Assembly: GCF_001424905.1 (NCBI RefSeq)
Contig: NZ_LMCU01000001.1
Span: 2,721,480 to 2,785,479, forward strand
Reading direction: 5' to 3'
Source of the DNA: Leifsonia sp. Root112D2
Lineage (GTDB): Bacteria > Actinomycetota > Actinomycetes > Actinomycetales > Microbacteriaceae
Length of the DNA stretch: 64,000 bases
Shown here: in pieces, positions 28,752 through 38,899 of the stretch
How positions within the stretch are numbered: the stretch's first letter is position 1
Layout: every line of letters begins with the position of its first letter
Translations under genes and position numbers: made by a program
The notes under the pieces: model-generated
What the model saw: the letters and a program-made list of their open reading frames with translations, nothing else
What the model was told of the DNA's origin: nothing
Databases searched by the model: none

Positions 28752-29621
28752 ATGACGAATGATGGCTCAGTGAACGGTTCGGGGGTCTCCGGCCTGTTGC
28801 ACGACTTCTCACTCGAGATGACCGGCAAGGACATTCCGGCGCTGGAAGAGGCGAAGGACTCGATTCCCCAGGGAACGCGCATCAACGTGACGTTCCTCGG
28901 CAACGAAGACCTCGGAATGCGCGTCGACGCGTCGCGCGCCGTGCTCGACAACGGGTTCACCCCGGTTCCGCACATCTCGGCTCGCCGCCTGTCCTCCCAA
29001 CGTGAGCTCGAAGAGTTCCTGGACGCGCTCGCCACCCGCGCCTCGGTCGAGAATGTCTTCGTCGTCGGAGGCGATCCGGCCACGCCGATGGGGCCGTACG
29101 AGGATTCGCTCGCCGTCATCCGCACGGGCATCCTGCAGAAGTACGGAGTGCGTCACATCAGCATCAGCGGTTACCCCGAGGGCCACCCCGACATCGACGA
29201 TGCCACGCTGTGGAGCGCACTGCTCGACAAGTCGGCCGCCCTGCGAGAGCAGGAGCTTGAGGCATCCGTCATCACGCAGTTCGGGTTCGACACGACGCCC
29301 GTGCTGAGCTGGTTGAAGGATGTGCGCGGCCGTGGGGTCGATGCCCCGGTTCGCATCGGCGTGCCCGGCCCCGCCGGCATCAAGCGCCTGCTGAGCTACG
29401 CGAAGCGTTTCGGCGTCTCCTCATCGGCCGGAATCGTGCAGAAATACGGATTCTCCCTGACGAACCTGCTCGGCACGGCCGGGCCCGACAAGTTCGTTCG
29501 CGACCTCGCGGCCGGGTGCGAAAGCGAGCACATCGATTCCGTGTTGCTGCACTTTTACACCTTCGGCGGCATGAAGGCTACGGCCGAGTGGATCCGCGAC
29601 TTCGCGGAGCGCCAGGCCTGA
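28752..29621 (+). CDS. metF: Methylenetetrahydrofolate reductase family protein
   Basis: The 289-residue protein has the length of MetF and the TIM-barrel order of the family: 'RINVTFLGNEDLG', 'PHISARRLSSQRELEEFLDAL', 'VFVVGGDPATP', 'ISISGYPEGHPD', 'VITQFGFDT' and 'PVRIGVPGPAGI'. It interconverts methyl- and methylene-THF. Being the first gene of a cluster with a THF-dependent demethylase, it probably oxidises methyl-THF to methylene-THF and is not the biosynthetic MetF of methionine synthesis. A start at ATG 28752 follows two operator-like palindromes; the nearest purine-rich stretch (GGAGGG) is 14 bases upstream. Confidence 0.85.
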   Translation: MTNDGSVNGSGVSGLLHDFSLEMTGKDIPALEEAKDSIPQGTRINVTFLGNEDLGMRVDASRAVLDNGFTPVPHISARRLSSQRELEEFLDALATRASVENVFVVGGDPATPMGPYEDSLAVIRTGILQKYGVRHISISGYPEGHPDIDDATLWSALLDKSAALREQELEASVITQFGFDTTPVLSWLKDVRGRGVDAPVRIGVPGPAGIKRLLSYAKRFGVSSSAGIVQKYGFSLTNLLGTAGPDKFVRDLAAGCESEHIDSVLLHFYTFGGMKATAEWIRDFAERQA

Positions 29622-29665
29622 TCGATCCCGCATCAGATTCGTTCCCATTCAACACAGGAGTTGTT

Positions 29666-30571
29666 ATGAGTACCACCTCGCGCGTTCTCTCGTCCGCAGA
29701 GTTGGAGGTCACGCTGGATCGTGATGAGGCCTGCCTCGTCATCCAGGGCCGCGATCAGGCCGGGATCGTGGCCGCCGTGACCTCCCTGCTCGCGAGAAAC
29801 GGCGCGAACATCATCTCGCTGGACCAGTATTCGGATGACCCGTCGGGAGGCAACTTCTTTCAGCGCACCGTCTTCCACCTCGCCGACCTGGCGAGCGTGA
29901 AGCCGCAACTGGAGGCCGAACTCGACGCCGAGCTCTCCGCGAATTTTCAGCTCGACTGGCATTTGACGGATCTGTCCGTGCCCAAGCGTGTCGCCATCTT
30001 CGTCTCGAAGTCGGACCACTGCCTGCTCGACCTGCTCTGGCGGCAACGGCGCGGCGAGCTGCCGGTCGTCATCTCCATGGTCATCTCAAACCACAGCGAT
30101 ACCGCCGAGGATGTGCGCAGCTTCGGCGTGCCGTTCTTTCACGTGCCGTCGGCCGGGCCCGACAAGTCGGCCGCCGAGGCGGAACACCTCAAGCTCGTGC
30201 AGGGCAACGTCGACCTGGTGGTCCTGGCGCGGTACATGCAGATCCTGTCCGCGGATTTCCTGAACTCCGTCGGCGTTCCCGTGATCAATATCCACCACTC
30301 CTTCCTCCCCGCGTTCATCGGCGCCGCGCCGTATCGCAAGGCGAAGGAGCGCGGTGTGAAGCTCATCGGCGCCACCGCACACTACGTCACGAAGGACCTC
30401 GATGAGGGTCCGATCATCGAACAGTCCGTCGTACGCGTCTCGCACCGGGACACCCTTGCGGAATTGACCCGCAAGGGCGCTGATGTCGAGCGGGAGGTCC
30501 TGTCCCGTGCGGTGCTCTGGCACTGCGAGGAACGCGTCATCCGTCACGAGCGTCAAACCGTCGTCTTCTAG
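29666..30571 (+). CDS. purU: Formyltetrahydrofolate deformylase
   Basis: The 301-residue protein has an N-terminal ACT domain ('ACLVIQGRDQAGIVAAVTSLLARNGANIISLDQY') and a formyltransferase-like domain with the catalytic triad of the PurN/PurU fold: Asn208 and His210 in 'VINIHHSFLPAF' and Asp246 in 'KDLDEGPII'. It hydrolyses 10-formyl-THF to formate and THF. CAGGAG precedes ATG 29666. Within this cluster it would regenerate free THF for the demethylase after the methyl group is oxidised to the formyl level. Confidence 0.93.
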   Translation: MSTTSRVLSSAELEVTLDRDEACLVIQGRDQAGIVAAVTSLLARNGANIISLDQYSDDPSGGNFFQRTVFHLADLASVKPQLEAELDAELSANFQLDWHLTDLSVPKRVAIFVSKSDHCLLDLLWRQRRGELPVVISMVISNHSDTAEDVRSFGVPFFHVPSAGPDKSAAEAEHLKLVQGNVDLVVLARYMQILSADFLNSVGVPVINIHHSFLPAFIGAAPYRKAKERGVKLIGATAHYVTKDLDEGPIIEQSVVRVSHRDTLAELTRKGADVEREVLSRAVLWHCEERVIRHERQTVVF

Positions 30572-32059
<1,488 letters not shown>

Positions 32060-32078
32060 GGCGTCTCACACCAATGAT

Positions 32079-32113
32079 GGGGTCGGAACCGTGCACAACG
32101 CGGTTCCGACCCC
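32079..32113 (+). terminator. Hairpin terminator after the O-demethylase gene
   Basis: GGGGTCGGAACC (32079-32090) pairs perfectly with GGTTCCGACCCC (32102-32113), loop 11 bases, 20 bases past the stop codon, followed by TGCCGGTTTT. It closes the metF-purU-ligM operon. Confidence 0.8.
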
Positions 32114-32142
32114 TGCCGGTTTTGGACAGCGGTCAGTTCGAT

Positions 32143-32170
32143 GCCGGTCATTTCGGTGCCGGTCATTTCG
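32143..32170 (+). repeat. Short tandem repeat before padR
   Basis: The 13-base unit GCCGGTCATTTCG occurs twice with a period of 15 (32143-32155 and 32158-32170), 26-53 bases before the padR start. A third degenerate GGTCAGTTCG precedes it. It may be part of the padR promoter or operator; function is unknown. Confidence 0.45.
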
Positions 32171-32195
32171 GCCATCGTCACGAGGGAGGGGACAC

Positions 32196-32777
32196 GTGAG
32201 TCTCAGATATGCGCTGTTGGCTCTGCTCAGCGTCGAGCCGATGACGGGATACGACCTGTACAAACAGTTCGAATCAACGGTGGGCCACGTCTGGTACGCG
32301 CCCGACTCCCAGATCTATCCCGAACTGCGCAAAATGGATCAGGACGGCCTCGTCGAGGGCGAGATGGTTCCGTGGGGTCCTCGCGGCACAAAGCGGCGTT
32401 ACCACATCACGGATGCCGGCGTCGTTGCGTTCCGCACGTGGATGAACGACGACCTCGAGTACTCGAGGGCACGCGACCGGCCACACCTCAAGGCGGCGTA
32501 TCTGGAGTGGGCCACACCGACATCCGCCATCCGCCAGCTGAATTCCCACATCGCGCATCACACGGCGGAGTTGCACCAGTGGGAAGAAAACATTCGCGAG
32601 ATCGACAGCGGAGAAAGTGTGCTGCTGAATCGCCGGCTGGAGCAGACTCCCGAGGCAGACCGCAAGCGAACAACCCTGTTCAAGCGATTTGCCTACGAGG
32701 GGCTCATCACCCAGGCCCGGCAGGAGATCGAATGGGCGCAGCGCGGCCTGCGGCTCATCGAGGAACTCGATTCGTGA
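32196..32777 (+). CDS. PadR family transcriptional regulator
   Basis: The 193-residue protein begins with the PadR winged helix ('LRYALLALLSVEPMTGYDLYKQFESTVGHVWYAPDSQIYPELRKMDQDGLV', then the wing 'RGTKRRYHITDAG') and has the C-terminal dimerisation helices of the VirA/PadR-Vtr type ('QRGLRLIEEL'). PadR proteins repress genes for phenolic acids; VanR of Corynebacterium, which controls vanillate demethylation, is of this family. It therefore probably controls the metF-purU-ligM operon through the palindromes at 28630-28692. GTG 32196 follows GAGGGAGGGG. Confidence 0.9.
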   Translation: MSLRYALLALLSVEPMTGYDLYKQFESTVGHVWYAPDSQIYPELRKMDQDGLVEGEMVPWGPRGTKRRYHITDAGVVAFRTWMNDDLEYSRARDRPHLKAAYLEWATPTSAIRQLNSHIAHHTAELHQWEENIREIDSGESVLLNRRLEQTPEADRKRTTLFKRFAYEGLITQARQEIEWAQRGLRLIEELDS

Positions 32778-32779
32778 CA

Positions 32780-32785
32780 TAGGCT
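32780..32785 (+). promoter_or_regulatory. -10-like TAGGCT of the DUF948 gene (leaderless)
   Basis: TAGGCT ends exactly six bases before GTG 32792, and no ribosome-binding site is present, so the message probably begins at the start codon. Confidence 0.45.
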
Positions 32786-32791
32786 AAAACG

Positions 32792-33190
32792 GTGACCATC
32801 GGAGACATTGCAGGGCTGATCGCCGCCGTCGTTTTCGCCGTTCTTGTCGGGCTGCTTGCGATTCCCCTCGTGAAGCTCGGCAGGGTGCTCGACGAGACCC
32901 GCAACGCGATCCGCGAGGCCAGCGACGGCATCACTCCGATTCTTCAGGAGACGACGGTCACCATCCAGGAGGCGAACAAGCAGCTCGCCCGCGTCGACAC
33001 CATCACGGGCAATGTGGCGGATGTCACGGGAAACGTCTCCGCACTCGTCGCGCTTTTCGCCGCCACCGTCGGCGGCCCACTCATCAAGCTCGCGGGCTTC
33101 TCGGCGGGTGTGCGCGCCGCGTTCCGCGCGGCCGCTCCCGGCTCAGGGCGAGAAGGCCGCTCCCGCCGACGCACCGGCGACAAGCACTAA
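32792..33190 (+). CDS. DUF948 domain-containing membrane protein
   Basis: The 132-residue protein has one N-terminal membrane helix ('IAGLIAAVVFAVLVGLLAIPLVKLGRVLDETR') followed by an amphipathic helical stretch with Thr/Val repeats ('ITPILQETTVTIQEANKQLARVDTITGNVADVTGNVSALV'), the DUF948 pattern, and a basic tail. The family is of unknown function and often sits next to a YtxH-like gene and alaS, as here. The start is probably leaderless. Confidence 0.8.
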   Translation: MTIGDIAGLIAAVVFAVLVGLLAIPLVKLGRVLDETRNAIREASDGITPILQETTVTIQEANKQLARVDTITGNVADVTGNVSALVALFAATVGGPLIKLAGFSAGVRAAFRAAAPGSGREGRSRRRTGDKH

Positions 33191-33248
33191 ACTTGAGTCA
33201 CACGCCTCACACAGGCCCGATACGACAACACACCCCAGGAGTTCAGCA

Positions 33249-33467
33249 ATGAAGAGTTTCCTCTGGCTCGTCATCGGCGTGGCCGTCGGTTTCGTCGTCG
33301 CGCACAAGGTGAACGAGACGCCACAGGGCAAGCAGTTGTTCAGCGACATCGACAAGAGAGCCCGTGATTTCGGTTCCGCCGTCTCCGATGGCTATCGCCG
33401 GCGTGAAGCCGAACTCCGTAGCGCCATCGACGACGCGGCAGACACCATCTCCGACCTCTCCTCGTAG
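33249..33467 (+). CDS. Small YtxH-like membrane protein
   Basis: The 72-residue protein has an N-terminal membrane helix ('FLWLVIGVAVGFVVAHKVN') and a charged amphipathic remainder ('LFSDIDKRARDFGSAVSDGYRRREAELRSAIDDAADTISDLSS'), which resembles YtxH-type proteins. CAGGAG lies eight bases before ATG 33249. It is between the DUF948 gene and alaS, a conserved trio in Micrococcales. No function is known. Confidence 0.75.
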   Translation: MKSFLWLVIGVAVGFVVAHKVNETPQGKQLFSDIDKRARDFGSAVSDGYRRREAELRSAIDDAADTISDLSS

Positions 33468-33542
33468 CGTTCCGCCGCGCAACCCTCGCGCACGATCCGC
33501 GCGACACGCGCATCGTCTCTCACCCTCGACCCATCGGATCCC

Positions 33543-36200
33543 ATGCAGACTGCCGAAATCCACAGGCGCTGGCTCACGTTCTTCGCCGACCGCGGCCACA
33601 CCGTCGTTCCCTCCGCCTCCCTGGTCAGTGACGATCCGTCCCTGTTGTTCACCGTGGCAGGCATGGTGCCGTTCGTGCCGTATCTCACCGGGCTTGTGCC
33701 TGCTCCGTATCCCCGCGCCACCAGCGTGCAGAAGTGCATCCGCACCCTCGATATCGAGGAGGTCGGCAAGACCCCACGGCACGGCACGTTCTTTCAGATG
33801 TGCGGCAATTTCTCCTTCGGCGATTACTTCAAGGAACAGGCGATCACCTACGCCTGGCAGTTCCTGACGACCTCGGAAGACGACGGCGGCCTCGGCTTCG
33901 ACCCTCATGATCTCTGGGTGACCGTCTACGAAGACGACACAGAGGCCCGGGAGATCTGGAAGCGCACGAGCGGCCTGCCGGACGAACGCATCCAGGGCCT
34001 CGGCAAGGAATCCAACTACTGGTCGATGGGCACCCCGGGTCCGGCCGGTCCCGACTCCGAGATCTTCTTTGATCGCGGCCCCGCCTACGGGCAGGACGGC
34101 GGCCCCGCCACCGACGACGATCGCTACGTCGAGATCTGGAATCTCGTGTTCATGCAGTGGCTGCGTGGCGAGTCGATCGGAAAGCATGACTTCGAGATTC
34201 TCGGGGAGTTGCCCACCAAGAACATCGACACGGGCATGGGCCTGGAACGCGTCGCCTTCCTCAAGCAGGGCGTCGAGAACATGTACGAGATCGATCAGGT
34301 GCGCCCCGTGCTCGACCGGGCCGCGATTCTCGCGGCCAAGAGCTACGGCGCCGACCACGATGACGACGTGCGCCTGCGAGTCGTCGCCGATCACGTGCGC
34401 AGCGCCCTCATGCTCATGACCGACGGCGTCACCCCGTCCAATGAAGGGCGCGGCTACATTCTTCGCCGGCTGCTTCGTCGTTCGGTGCGCAGCATGCGCC
34501 TGCTCGGCGTGGAGGGCGTCACTTTTCCCGAGCTGTTCACGGCCTCGAGAGACGCCATGAAGGCCGCCTACCCGGATGTCGCGACCGACTTCGACCGCAT
34601 CTCCGCCCTCGCGTATGCCGAGGAGGAGACGTTCCTGCGCACGCTCACCAGCGGCACGGGCATTCTGGACACCGCGGTGGAGAAGACGAAGAAGTCCGGG
34701 GCGGCCCAGCTGGCCGGCGACACGGCCTTCCTGCTGCACGACACCTACGGCTTTCCCATCGACCTGACGCTGGAAATGGCCGAAGAGGCGGGACTGAGCG
34801 TCGATCGGGGAGCATTCGACGCGCTCATGGCCGACCAGCGGGCGAGAGCCAAGGCAGACGCCAAGGCCAAGAAGACTGCTCTGGCCGACCTCTCCGTCTA
34901 CAGCGCGTTCCGCTCGCTTGGCGAGACCGTGTTCACGGGCTATACCGAACTCACGACGGAGTCGAGCGTGCTCGGCCTCATCGTGGGCGGCCAGTCCGTT
35001 CGTTCGGCGGCGACCGGCGACATCGCCGAGGTGATCCTGGCCGAGACGGCGCTGTATGCCGAATCCGGTGGGCAGGATGCCGATGCCGGCACCATTGTGG
35101 GCCCCGGCTACGAGCTTGAGGTGCTCGACGTGCAGAAACCCATCAAGGGGCTCATCAGCCACAAGGTTCAGGTCACGAACGGCGAGGTTTCCGTTGGCGC
35201 ACCCGCCACCAGCCTCGTCGACGCGGACTACCGCAGGGGTGCTCGCCAGGCACACTCGGGAACCCACCTGATCCACGCGGCGCTGCGCCAGGTGCTCGGT
35301 CCCAACGCACATCAGTCGGGCTCATACAACAAGGCCGGTTACCTTCGCCTCGATTTCTCGTGGAACCAGGCGCTGTCGCCGGCGACGCGCAGCGAGATCG
35401 AGGAGATCTCCAACAACGCCATCCGCAGCAATCTCGAGGTCGTCACTCGGGAGATGCCGATCGCCGAGGCCAAGGCCATGGGCGCCATGGCGCTCTTCGG
35501 CGAGAAGTACGGCGACACGGTGCGCATGGTCGACATCGGAGGACCCTGGTCGCGTGAGCTCTGTGCGGGTACCCACGTTGCCACGAGCGCCGAGGTCGGC
35601 ATCATCAACCTCGTCAGTGAATCCTCGGTGGGCTCCACGAACCGCCGCGTCGAGTCGCTCGTGGGCATCGAGGCGTTCCGCGAGTTCGCCGCGGAGCGAG
35701 CCCTCGTCTCCCAACTCACGAGCAGCCTGAAGGCGCCGCGCGAGCTGCTGCCCGAGCGCGTGGCCGAACTCGCGGCCAACCTCAAGGCCGCCGAGAAGAA
35801 GATCGCCGCCTTCGAGGCGCGCGCCGTGCTTGATCGGGTGCCGGCGCTTGTGGCGCAGGCCACGACATCCGGCGCATTCACGGTTGTGGCGGAGAATCTC
35901 GGTACCGTCGCGTCCACCGATGATGTGCGCTTACTCGTGACGACGGTGCGAGAACGCCTGGGCGGTGGCCCGAGCGTGGTGGCGCTGGCCGCCATTGTGG
36001 GGGAGCGCCCCGTGATCATCGTGGCAACCAGCCAGGCGGCTCGTGATGCCGGTTCGAAGGCAGGCCAGCTGGTGAAACTCGCCTCCGGTGTGCTCGGCGG
36101 AGGCGGAGGCGGCAAGGACGACCTGGCCCAGGGAGGCGGCTCGGACGCCGCAGCCATCCCGCAGGCCCTGTCGGCCATTACCGGCGCGATCGCCGGATAG
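33543..36200 (+). CDS. alaS: Alanine--tRNA ligase
   Basis: The 885-residue protein has the full domain set: catalytic class II core ('MQTAEIHRRWLTFFADRGHTVVPSASLVSDDPSLLFTVAGMVPF' and 'RSVQKCIRTLDIEEVGKTPRHGTFFQMCGNFSFGDYFK'-type motifs), the editing domain with zinc motifs 'HSGTHLIHA' (HxxxH) and 'CAGTHVATSAEVG' (CxxxH), and a C-terminal C-Ala domain with 'GGGGGKDDLAQGGG'. It charges tRNA-Ala and clears Ser/Gly mischarging. It starts at ATG 33543; no good ribosome-binding site is seen. It is followed by ruvX after 11 bases. Confidence 0.97.
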   Translation: MQTAEIHRRWLTFFADRGHTVVPSASLVSDDPSLLFTVAGMVPFVPYLTGLVPAPYPRATSVQKCIRTLDIEEVGKTPRHGTFFQMCGNFSFGDYFKEQAITYAWQFLTTSEDDGGLGFDPHDLWVTVYEDDTEAREIWKRTSGLPDERIQGLGKESNYWSMGTPGPAGPDSEIFFDRGPAYGQDGGPATDDDRYVEIWNLVFMQWLRGESIGKHDFEILGELPTKNIDTGMGLERVAFLKQGVENMYEIDQVRPVLDRAAILAAKSYGADHDDDVRLRVVADHVRSALMLMTDGVTPSNEGRGYILRRLLRRSVRSMRLLGVEGVTFPELFTASRDAMKAAYPDVATDFDRISALAYAEEETFLRTLTSGTGILDTAVEKTKKSGAAQLAGDTAFLLHDTYGFPIDLTLEMAEEAGLSVDRGAFDALMADQRARAKADAKAKKTALADLSVYSAFRSLGETVFTGYTELTTESSVLGLIVGGQSVRSAATGDIAEVILAETALYAESGGQDADAGTIVGPGYELEVLDVQKPIKGLISHKVQVTNGEVSVGAPATSLVDADYRRGARQAHSGTHLIHAALRQVLGPNAHQSGSYNKAGYLRLDFSWNQALSPATRSEIEEISNNAIRSNLEVVTREMPIAEAKAMGAMALFGEKYGDTVRMVDIGGPWSRELCAGTHVATSAEVGIINLVSESSVGSTNRRVESLVGIEAFREFAAERALVSQLTSSLKAPRELLPERVAELAANLKAAEKKIAAFEARAVLDRVPALVAQATTSGAFTVVAENLGTVASTDDVRLLVTTVRERLGGGPSVVALAAIVGERPVIIVATSQAARDAGSKAGQLVKLASGVLGGGGGGKDDLAQGGGSDAAAIPQALSAITGAIAG

Positions 36201-36211
36201 CGCGCGAGCTC

Positions 36212-36685
36212 GTGCGGCCAGGTATTCGCCTCGGCGTCGATGTCGGAACGGTTCGCATCGGCGTGAGTCGCAGCGACCTGCACGGCATGCTGGCCAGCCC
36301 TGTCGAGACGGTGGCACGCGCATCCGATGGCACCGACGTGCGGCGTCTGCTGCAGATCGCCAGCGATGTCGAGGCTCTGGAGATCATTGTCGGGCTTCCG
36401 CTCGCCCTCTCGGGCCGGCAGACGGCGTCGACGGATGACGCGCTGGCCTTCGCCGACACGCTGGCCTCGCACACGCAGCTACCCGTTCGACTCGTTGATG
36501 AGAGACTGTCCACCGTGTCGGCACATGCTGCCCTGCGCTCCTCTGGCAAACGCACGAAACAGAGCCGTCCAGTGGTTGATCAGGTGGCAGCCACCATAAT
36601 CTTGCAACATGCCCTCGACGTCGAGAGAACGTCGCAAAAGCCCCCGGGAACGCTTGTGACCCCGAACATTGGAACCGCACCGTGA
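36212..36685 (+). CDS. ruvX: RuvX/YqgF family putative pre-16S rRNA nuclease
   Basis: The 157-residue protein has the RNase H-like signature 'IRLGVDVGTVRIGVSRSD' with the first catalytic Asp, 'IIVGLPLALSG' and 'VRLVDERLSTVSAHAALRSSGK' with the catalytic acidic residue, then 'VDQVAATIILQHALD'. YqgF is now linked to 16S rRNA 5' processing; earlier names call it a Holliday junction resolvase. GTG start; the stop overlaps the mltG GTG by four bases. Confidence 0.94.
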   Translation: MRPGIRLGVDVGTVRIGVSRSDLHGMLASPVETVARASDGTDVRRLLQIASDVEALEIIVGLPLALSGRQTASTDDALAFADTLASHTQLPVRLVDERLSTVSAHAALRSSGKRTKQSRPVVDQVAATIILQHALDVERTSQKPPGTLVTPNIGTAP

Positions 36686-37995
36686 CGCAGACTCCCCCCG
36701 ACGACACGTCAGGGCAGCCCCGTTCCCGCCGCGAGGCACGCGAAGCCGAACGAGCGGGTGCCGCCGCGCGAGCGACCGAACCGGCTACGCCGAGCAACGA
36801 AGAACATCCGTTCGCGCGTCTGGGCGAGACGGGTGGCACGGGAGAAACGGGCGGCACGGGCGAGAGCCCGACGCTGGCCTGGCGCCAGCAGCAGTATCCC
36901 TCACGCCAGAAGCCCCCGAAGCGGCGCCGCAGTCTCAAGGGGCTGTGGGTGACGCTGATCATCGTGGCCATTCTGGGCGGACTCGGTGCCACGGCCTATT
37001 CGATATTCCAGCCACAGATCGCGAAGCTGGTGGCTGCCGCCGAGCCAAACGACTACACCGGGAACGGCAGCGGTCAGGTGGTGGTCACCATCAAGAGCGG
37101 CGATATCGGCTCGGATGTCGCCACCACCCTGAACAAGGCTGGGGTCACGAAGACCTACGAGGCGTTCTACAAGCTGTTGCTGTCCACGAAACCCTCTCCG
37201 GTATTCCAGCCCGGCTCATACAAGCTTGCGAAAAAGATGAGCGCGGCTTCGGCATTGGCCGCGCTCGAGGATCCGAAGAACAAGGTTCAGTTGACCGCTG
37301 CCATTCCCGAGGGAACGGCCGAGAAGGATGTTCTCAGCATTCTCGCCGCCGCGACGAAACTGCCGCTGGCCGACCTGACAGCGGCGGCCAAGAACGTGTC
37401 GGCGTACGGTGTGCCGCCCGAGGCCAAGACGCTCGAGGGCTTCCTGTTTCCCGCGACATACACCTTCACTCCCGGTGTCACGGCAAGCGAGGTGATCAAG
37501 ACGCTCGTCGACCGCAGCCTGCAGGCGCTCGACGATGCCGGAGTGCCCGCAGCGGCCCGCTGGAAGACGGTGGTTCTCGCGTCGATAGTGCAGAAGGAGG
37601 CAGGCCCCGAGGCCTCGGACTTCGGCAAGATCGCCCGGGTCTTCCTGAATCGCATTGCTCAGGGGATGCCCCTGCAGTCGGATGCCACCGTCTCCTATGG
37701 GGCGGGGAGCACCGGCAAGGTGCAAACGACCCCGGCCCAGCGCGCGGACGCATCCAACCTCTACAACACCTACGCGCATACAGGTCTGCCCGTCGGCCCC
37801 ATCAGCAACCCGGGCGACGTGGCGATCAAGGCCGCCCTGAGCCCCACGCCCGGTTCGTGGCTGTACTTCGTTGCCGTCAACCTTCAGACCGGAAAGACGG
37901 TCTTCTCGACAACATTCGCCGATCACGAGGCCGCCGTGCAGCAGCTCGACGACTGGTGCAAGGCGTCCCCGGAGAACAATGCCCTCTGCCAATAA
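36682..37995 (+). CDS. mltG: Endolytic murein transglycosylase MltG
   Basis: The 437-residue protein has a long hydrophilic, Arg/Glu-rich cytoplasmic N terminus with a GETGGTGETGGTGE repeat (about 53-66), one membrane helix at about 92-114, a LysM-like region, and the YceG catalytic domain with 'ASIVQKEAG' (catalytic Glu306) and 'LQSDATVSYG...NLYNTYAHTGLPVGPISNPG'. MltG cuts nascent glycan strands outside the membrane and sets their length. GTG start overlaps the ruvX stop. The alaS-ruvX-mltG-aro order is the actinobacterial norm. Confidence 0.94.
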   Translation: MTQTPPDDTSGQPRSRREAREAERAGAAARATEPATPSNEEHPFARLGETGGTGETGGTGESPTLAWRQQQYPSRQKPPKRRRSLKGLWVTLIIVAILGGLGATAYSIFQPQIAKLVAAAEPNDYTGNGSGQVVVTIKSGDIGSDVATTLNKAGVTKTYEAFYKLLLSTKPSPVFQPGSYKLAKKMSAASALAALEDPKNKVQLTAAIPEGTAEKDVLSILAAATKLPLADLTAAAKNVSAYGVPPEAKTLEGFLFPATYTFTPGVTASEVIKTLVDRSLQALDDAGVPAAARWKTVVLASIVQKEAGPEASDFGKIARVFLNRIAQGMPLQSDATVSYGAGSTGKVQTTPAQRADASNLYNTYAHTGLPVGPISNPGDVAIKAALSPTPGSWLYFVAVNLQTGKTVFSTTFADHEAAVQQLDDWCKASPENNALCQ

Positions 37996-38869
37996 AGAAC
38001 GCCGTCTGGCCGTGCTCGGCTCGCCGATCGGTCACTCGCAGTCGCCCGCGCTGCACCGCGCCGCCTACGAGGCGCTCTCGCTGCCGTGGTTGTACGAGAG
38101 TGCGGAGGTGAGAAGCGAGAACCTCACCGCCTTCATCGAGCAATGCGGTGCCGAATGGCGGGGTCTGTCGCTGACGATGCCGCTCAAGCAGGTCGTGATG
38201 CCGCTTCTCGACTCGACCGACCGCGTCGCCACCATGGCGGGAACGGCCAACACCCTGCTGTTCGAGGATGCCGATCCCGACGGGGCTGCTGGCGGGCGGC
38301 GCGTGCAGCGCGGCTTCAACACGGATGTCGCGGGCATCGTGCGCGCGCTTGCCGCTGTCGGCTTCACCGGGGCGAACTATGTGCACATTCTGGGCGGGGG
38401 AGCGACCGCGGCATCGGCGATGGTTGCGGCCGCTGAACTCGGCGCCGAGCGCGTGCTTCTCTCGGTGCGCTCGCTCGAGCGTTCCGCGTGGCTGGAACCG
38501 CTGGCCCACACGCTGGGGATGCGCATCGCGATGCGCCCCCTCGGCATCGCGGATCGTTCCCTGGTCATTCCCGAACTCGTCGTGAGCACGCTGCCCGGGG
38601 GGAGCGAGACGGGAACGCTGTTCACCGCATCGACCCGGCGCAGTGCGCTGCTCTTCGATGTGGCGTACGACCCGTGGCCGAGCGATCTCGCCCGGGCCTG
38701 GGATGAGGTGGGCGGGCGCGTGCTGTCCGGTCTGTCGATGCTCGTGCACCAGGCACTATTGCAGGTGCGCGTCTTCGTGTCGGGCGACCCGCTCGAGCCG
38801 CTCCCGGATGAGCCGAGCGTTCTCGCGGCCATGCTCGAAGCCGTAGGGCTGGAGAGTCCCCAGGTCTGA
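37979..38869 (+). CDS. aroE: Shikimate dehydrogenase
   Basis: The 296-residue protein has the AroE features: 'LGSPIGHSQSPALHRAAYEAL' for shikimate binding, 'LSLTMPLKQ' with the catalytic Lys, 'GFNTDVAGIVRAL' with the Asp partner, 'ILGGGATAASAMVAAAELGA' as the NADPH Rossmann loop, and 'GLSMLVHQALLQ'. It reduces 3-dehydroshikimate. ATG 37979 lies inside mltG (17-base overlap) with GGAG upstream. It heads aroE-aroC-aroK-aroB. Confidence 0.93.
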   Translation: MPSANKERRLAVLGSPIGHSQSPALHRAAYEALSLPWLYESAEVRSENLTAFIEQCGAEWRGLSLTMPLKQVVMPLLDSTDRVATMAGTANTLLFEDADPDGAAGGRRVQRGFNTDVAGIVRALAAVGFTGANYVHILGGGATAASAMVAAAELGAERVLLSVRSLERSAWLEPLAHTLGMRIAMRPLGIADRSLVIPELVVSTLPGGSETGTLFTASTRRSALLFDVAYDPWPSDLARAWDEVGGRVLSGLSMLVHQALLQVRVFVSGDPLEPLPDEPSVLAAMLEAVGLESPQV

Positions 38870-38887
38870 CGTTCTCCCGGGCTATGC

Positions 38888-38893
38888 CAGAAT
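38888..38893 (+). promoter_or_regulatory. -10-like CAGAAT of aroC (leaderless)
   Basis: CAGAAT ends six bases before ATG 38900, with no ribosome-binding site between, the same layout as efp and rpe. No clear -35 is seen. Confidence 0.35.
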
Positions 38894-38899
38894 CGAAGC

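Noticed and set aside
33243..35312. About 690-codon minus-strand frame opposite alaS.
   Set aside because: Shadow of alaS; the plus-strand product is a complete synthetase.
36836..36870. GAGACGGGTGGCACG-type repeat as a mobile or CRISPR-like repeat.
   Set aside because: It is a short in-frame Gly-Glu-Thr repeat within the disordered N terminus of MltG; two units only.
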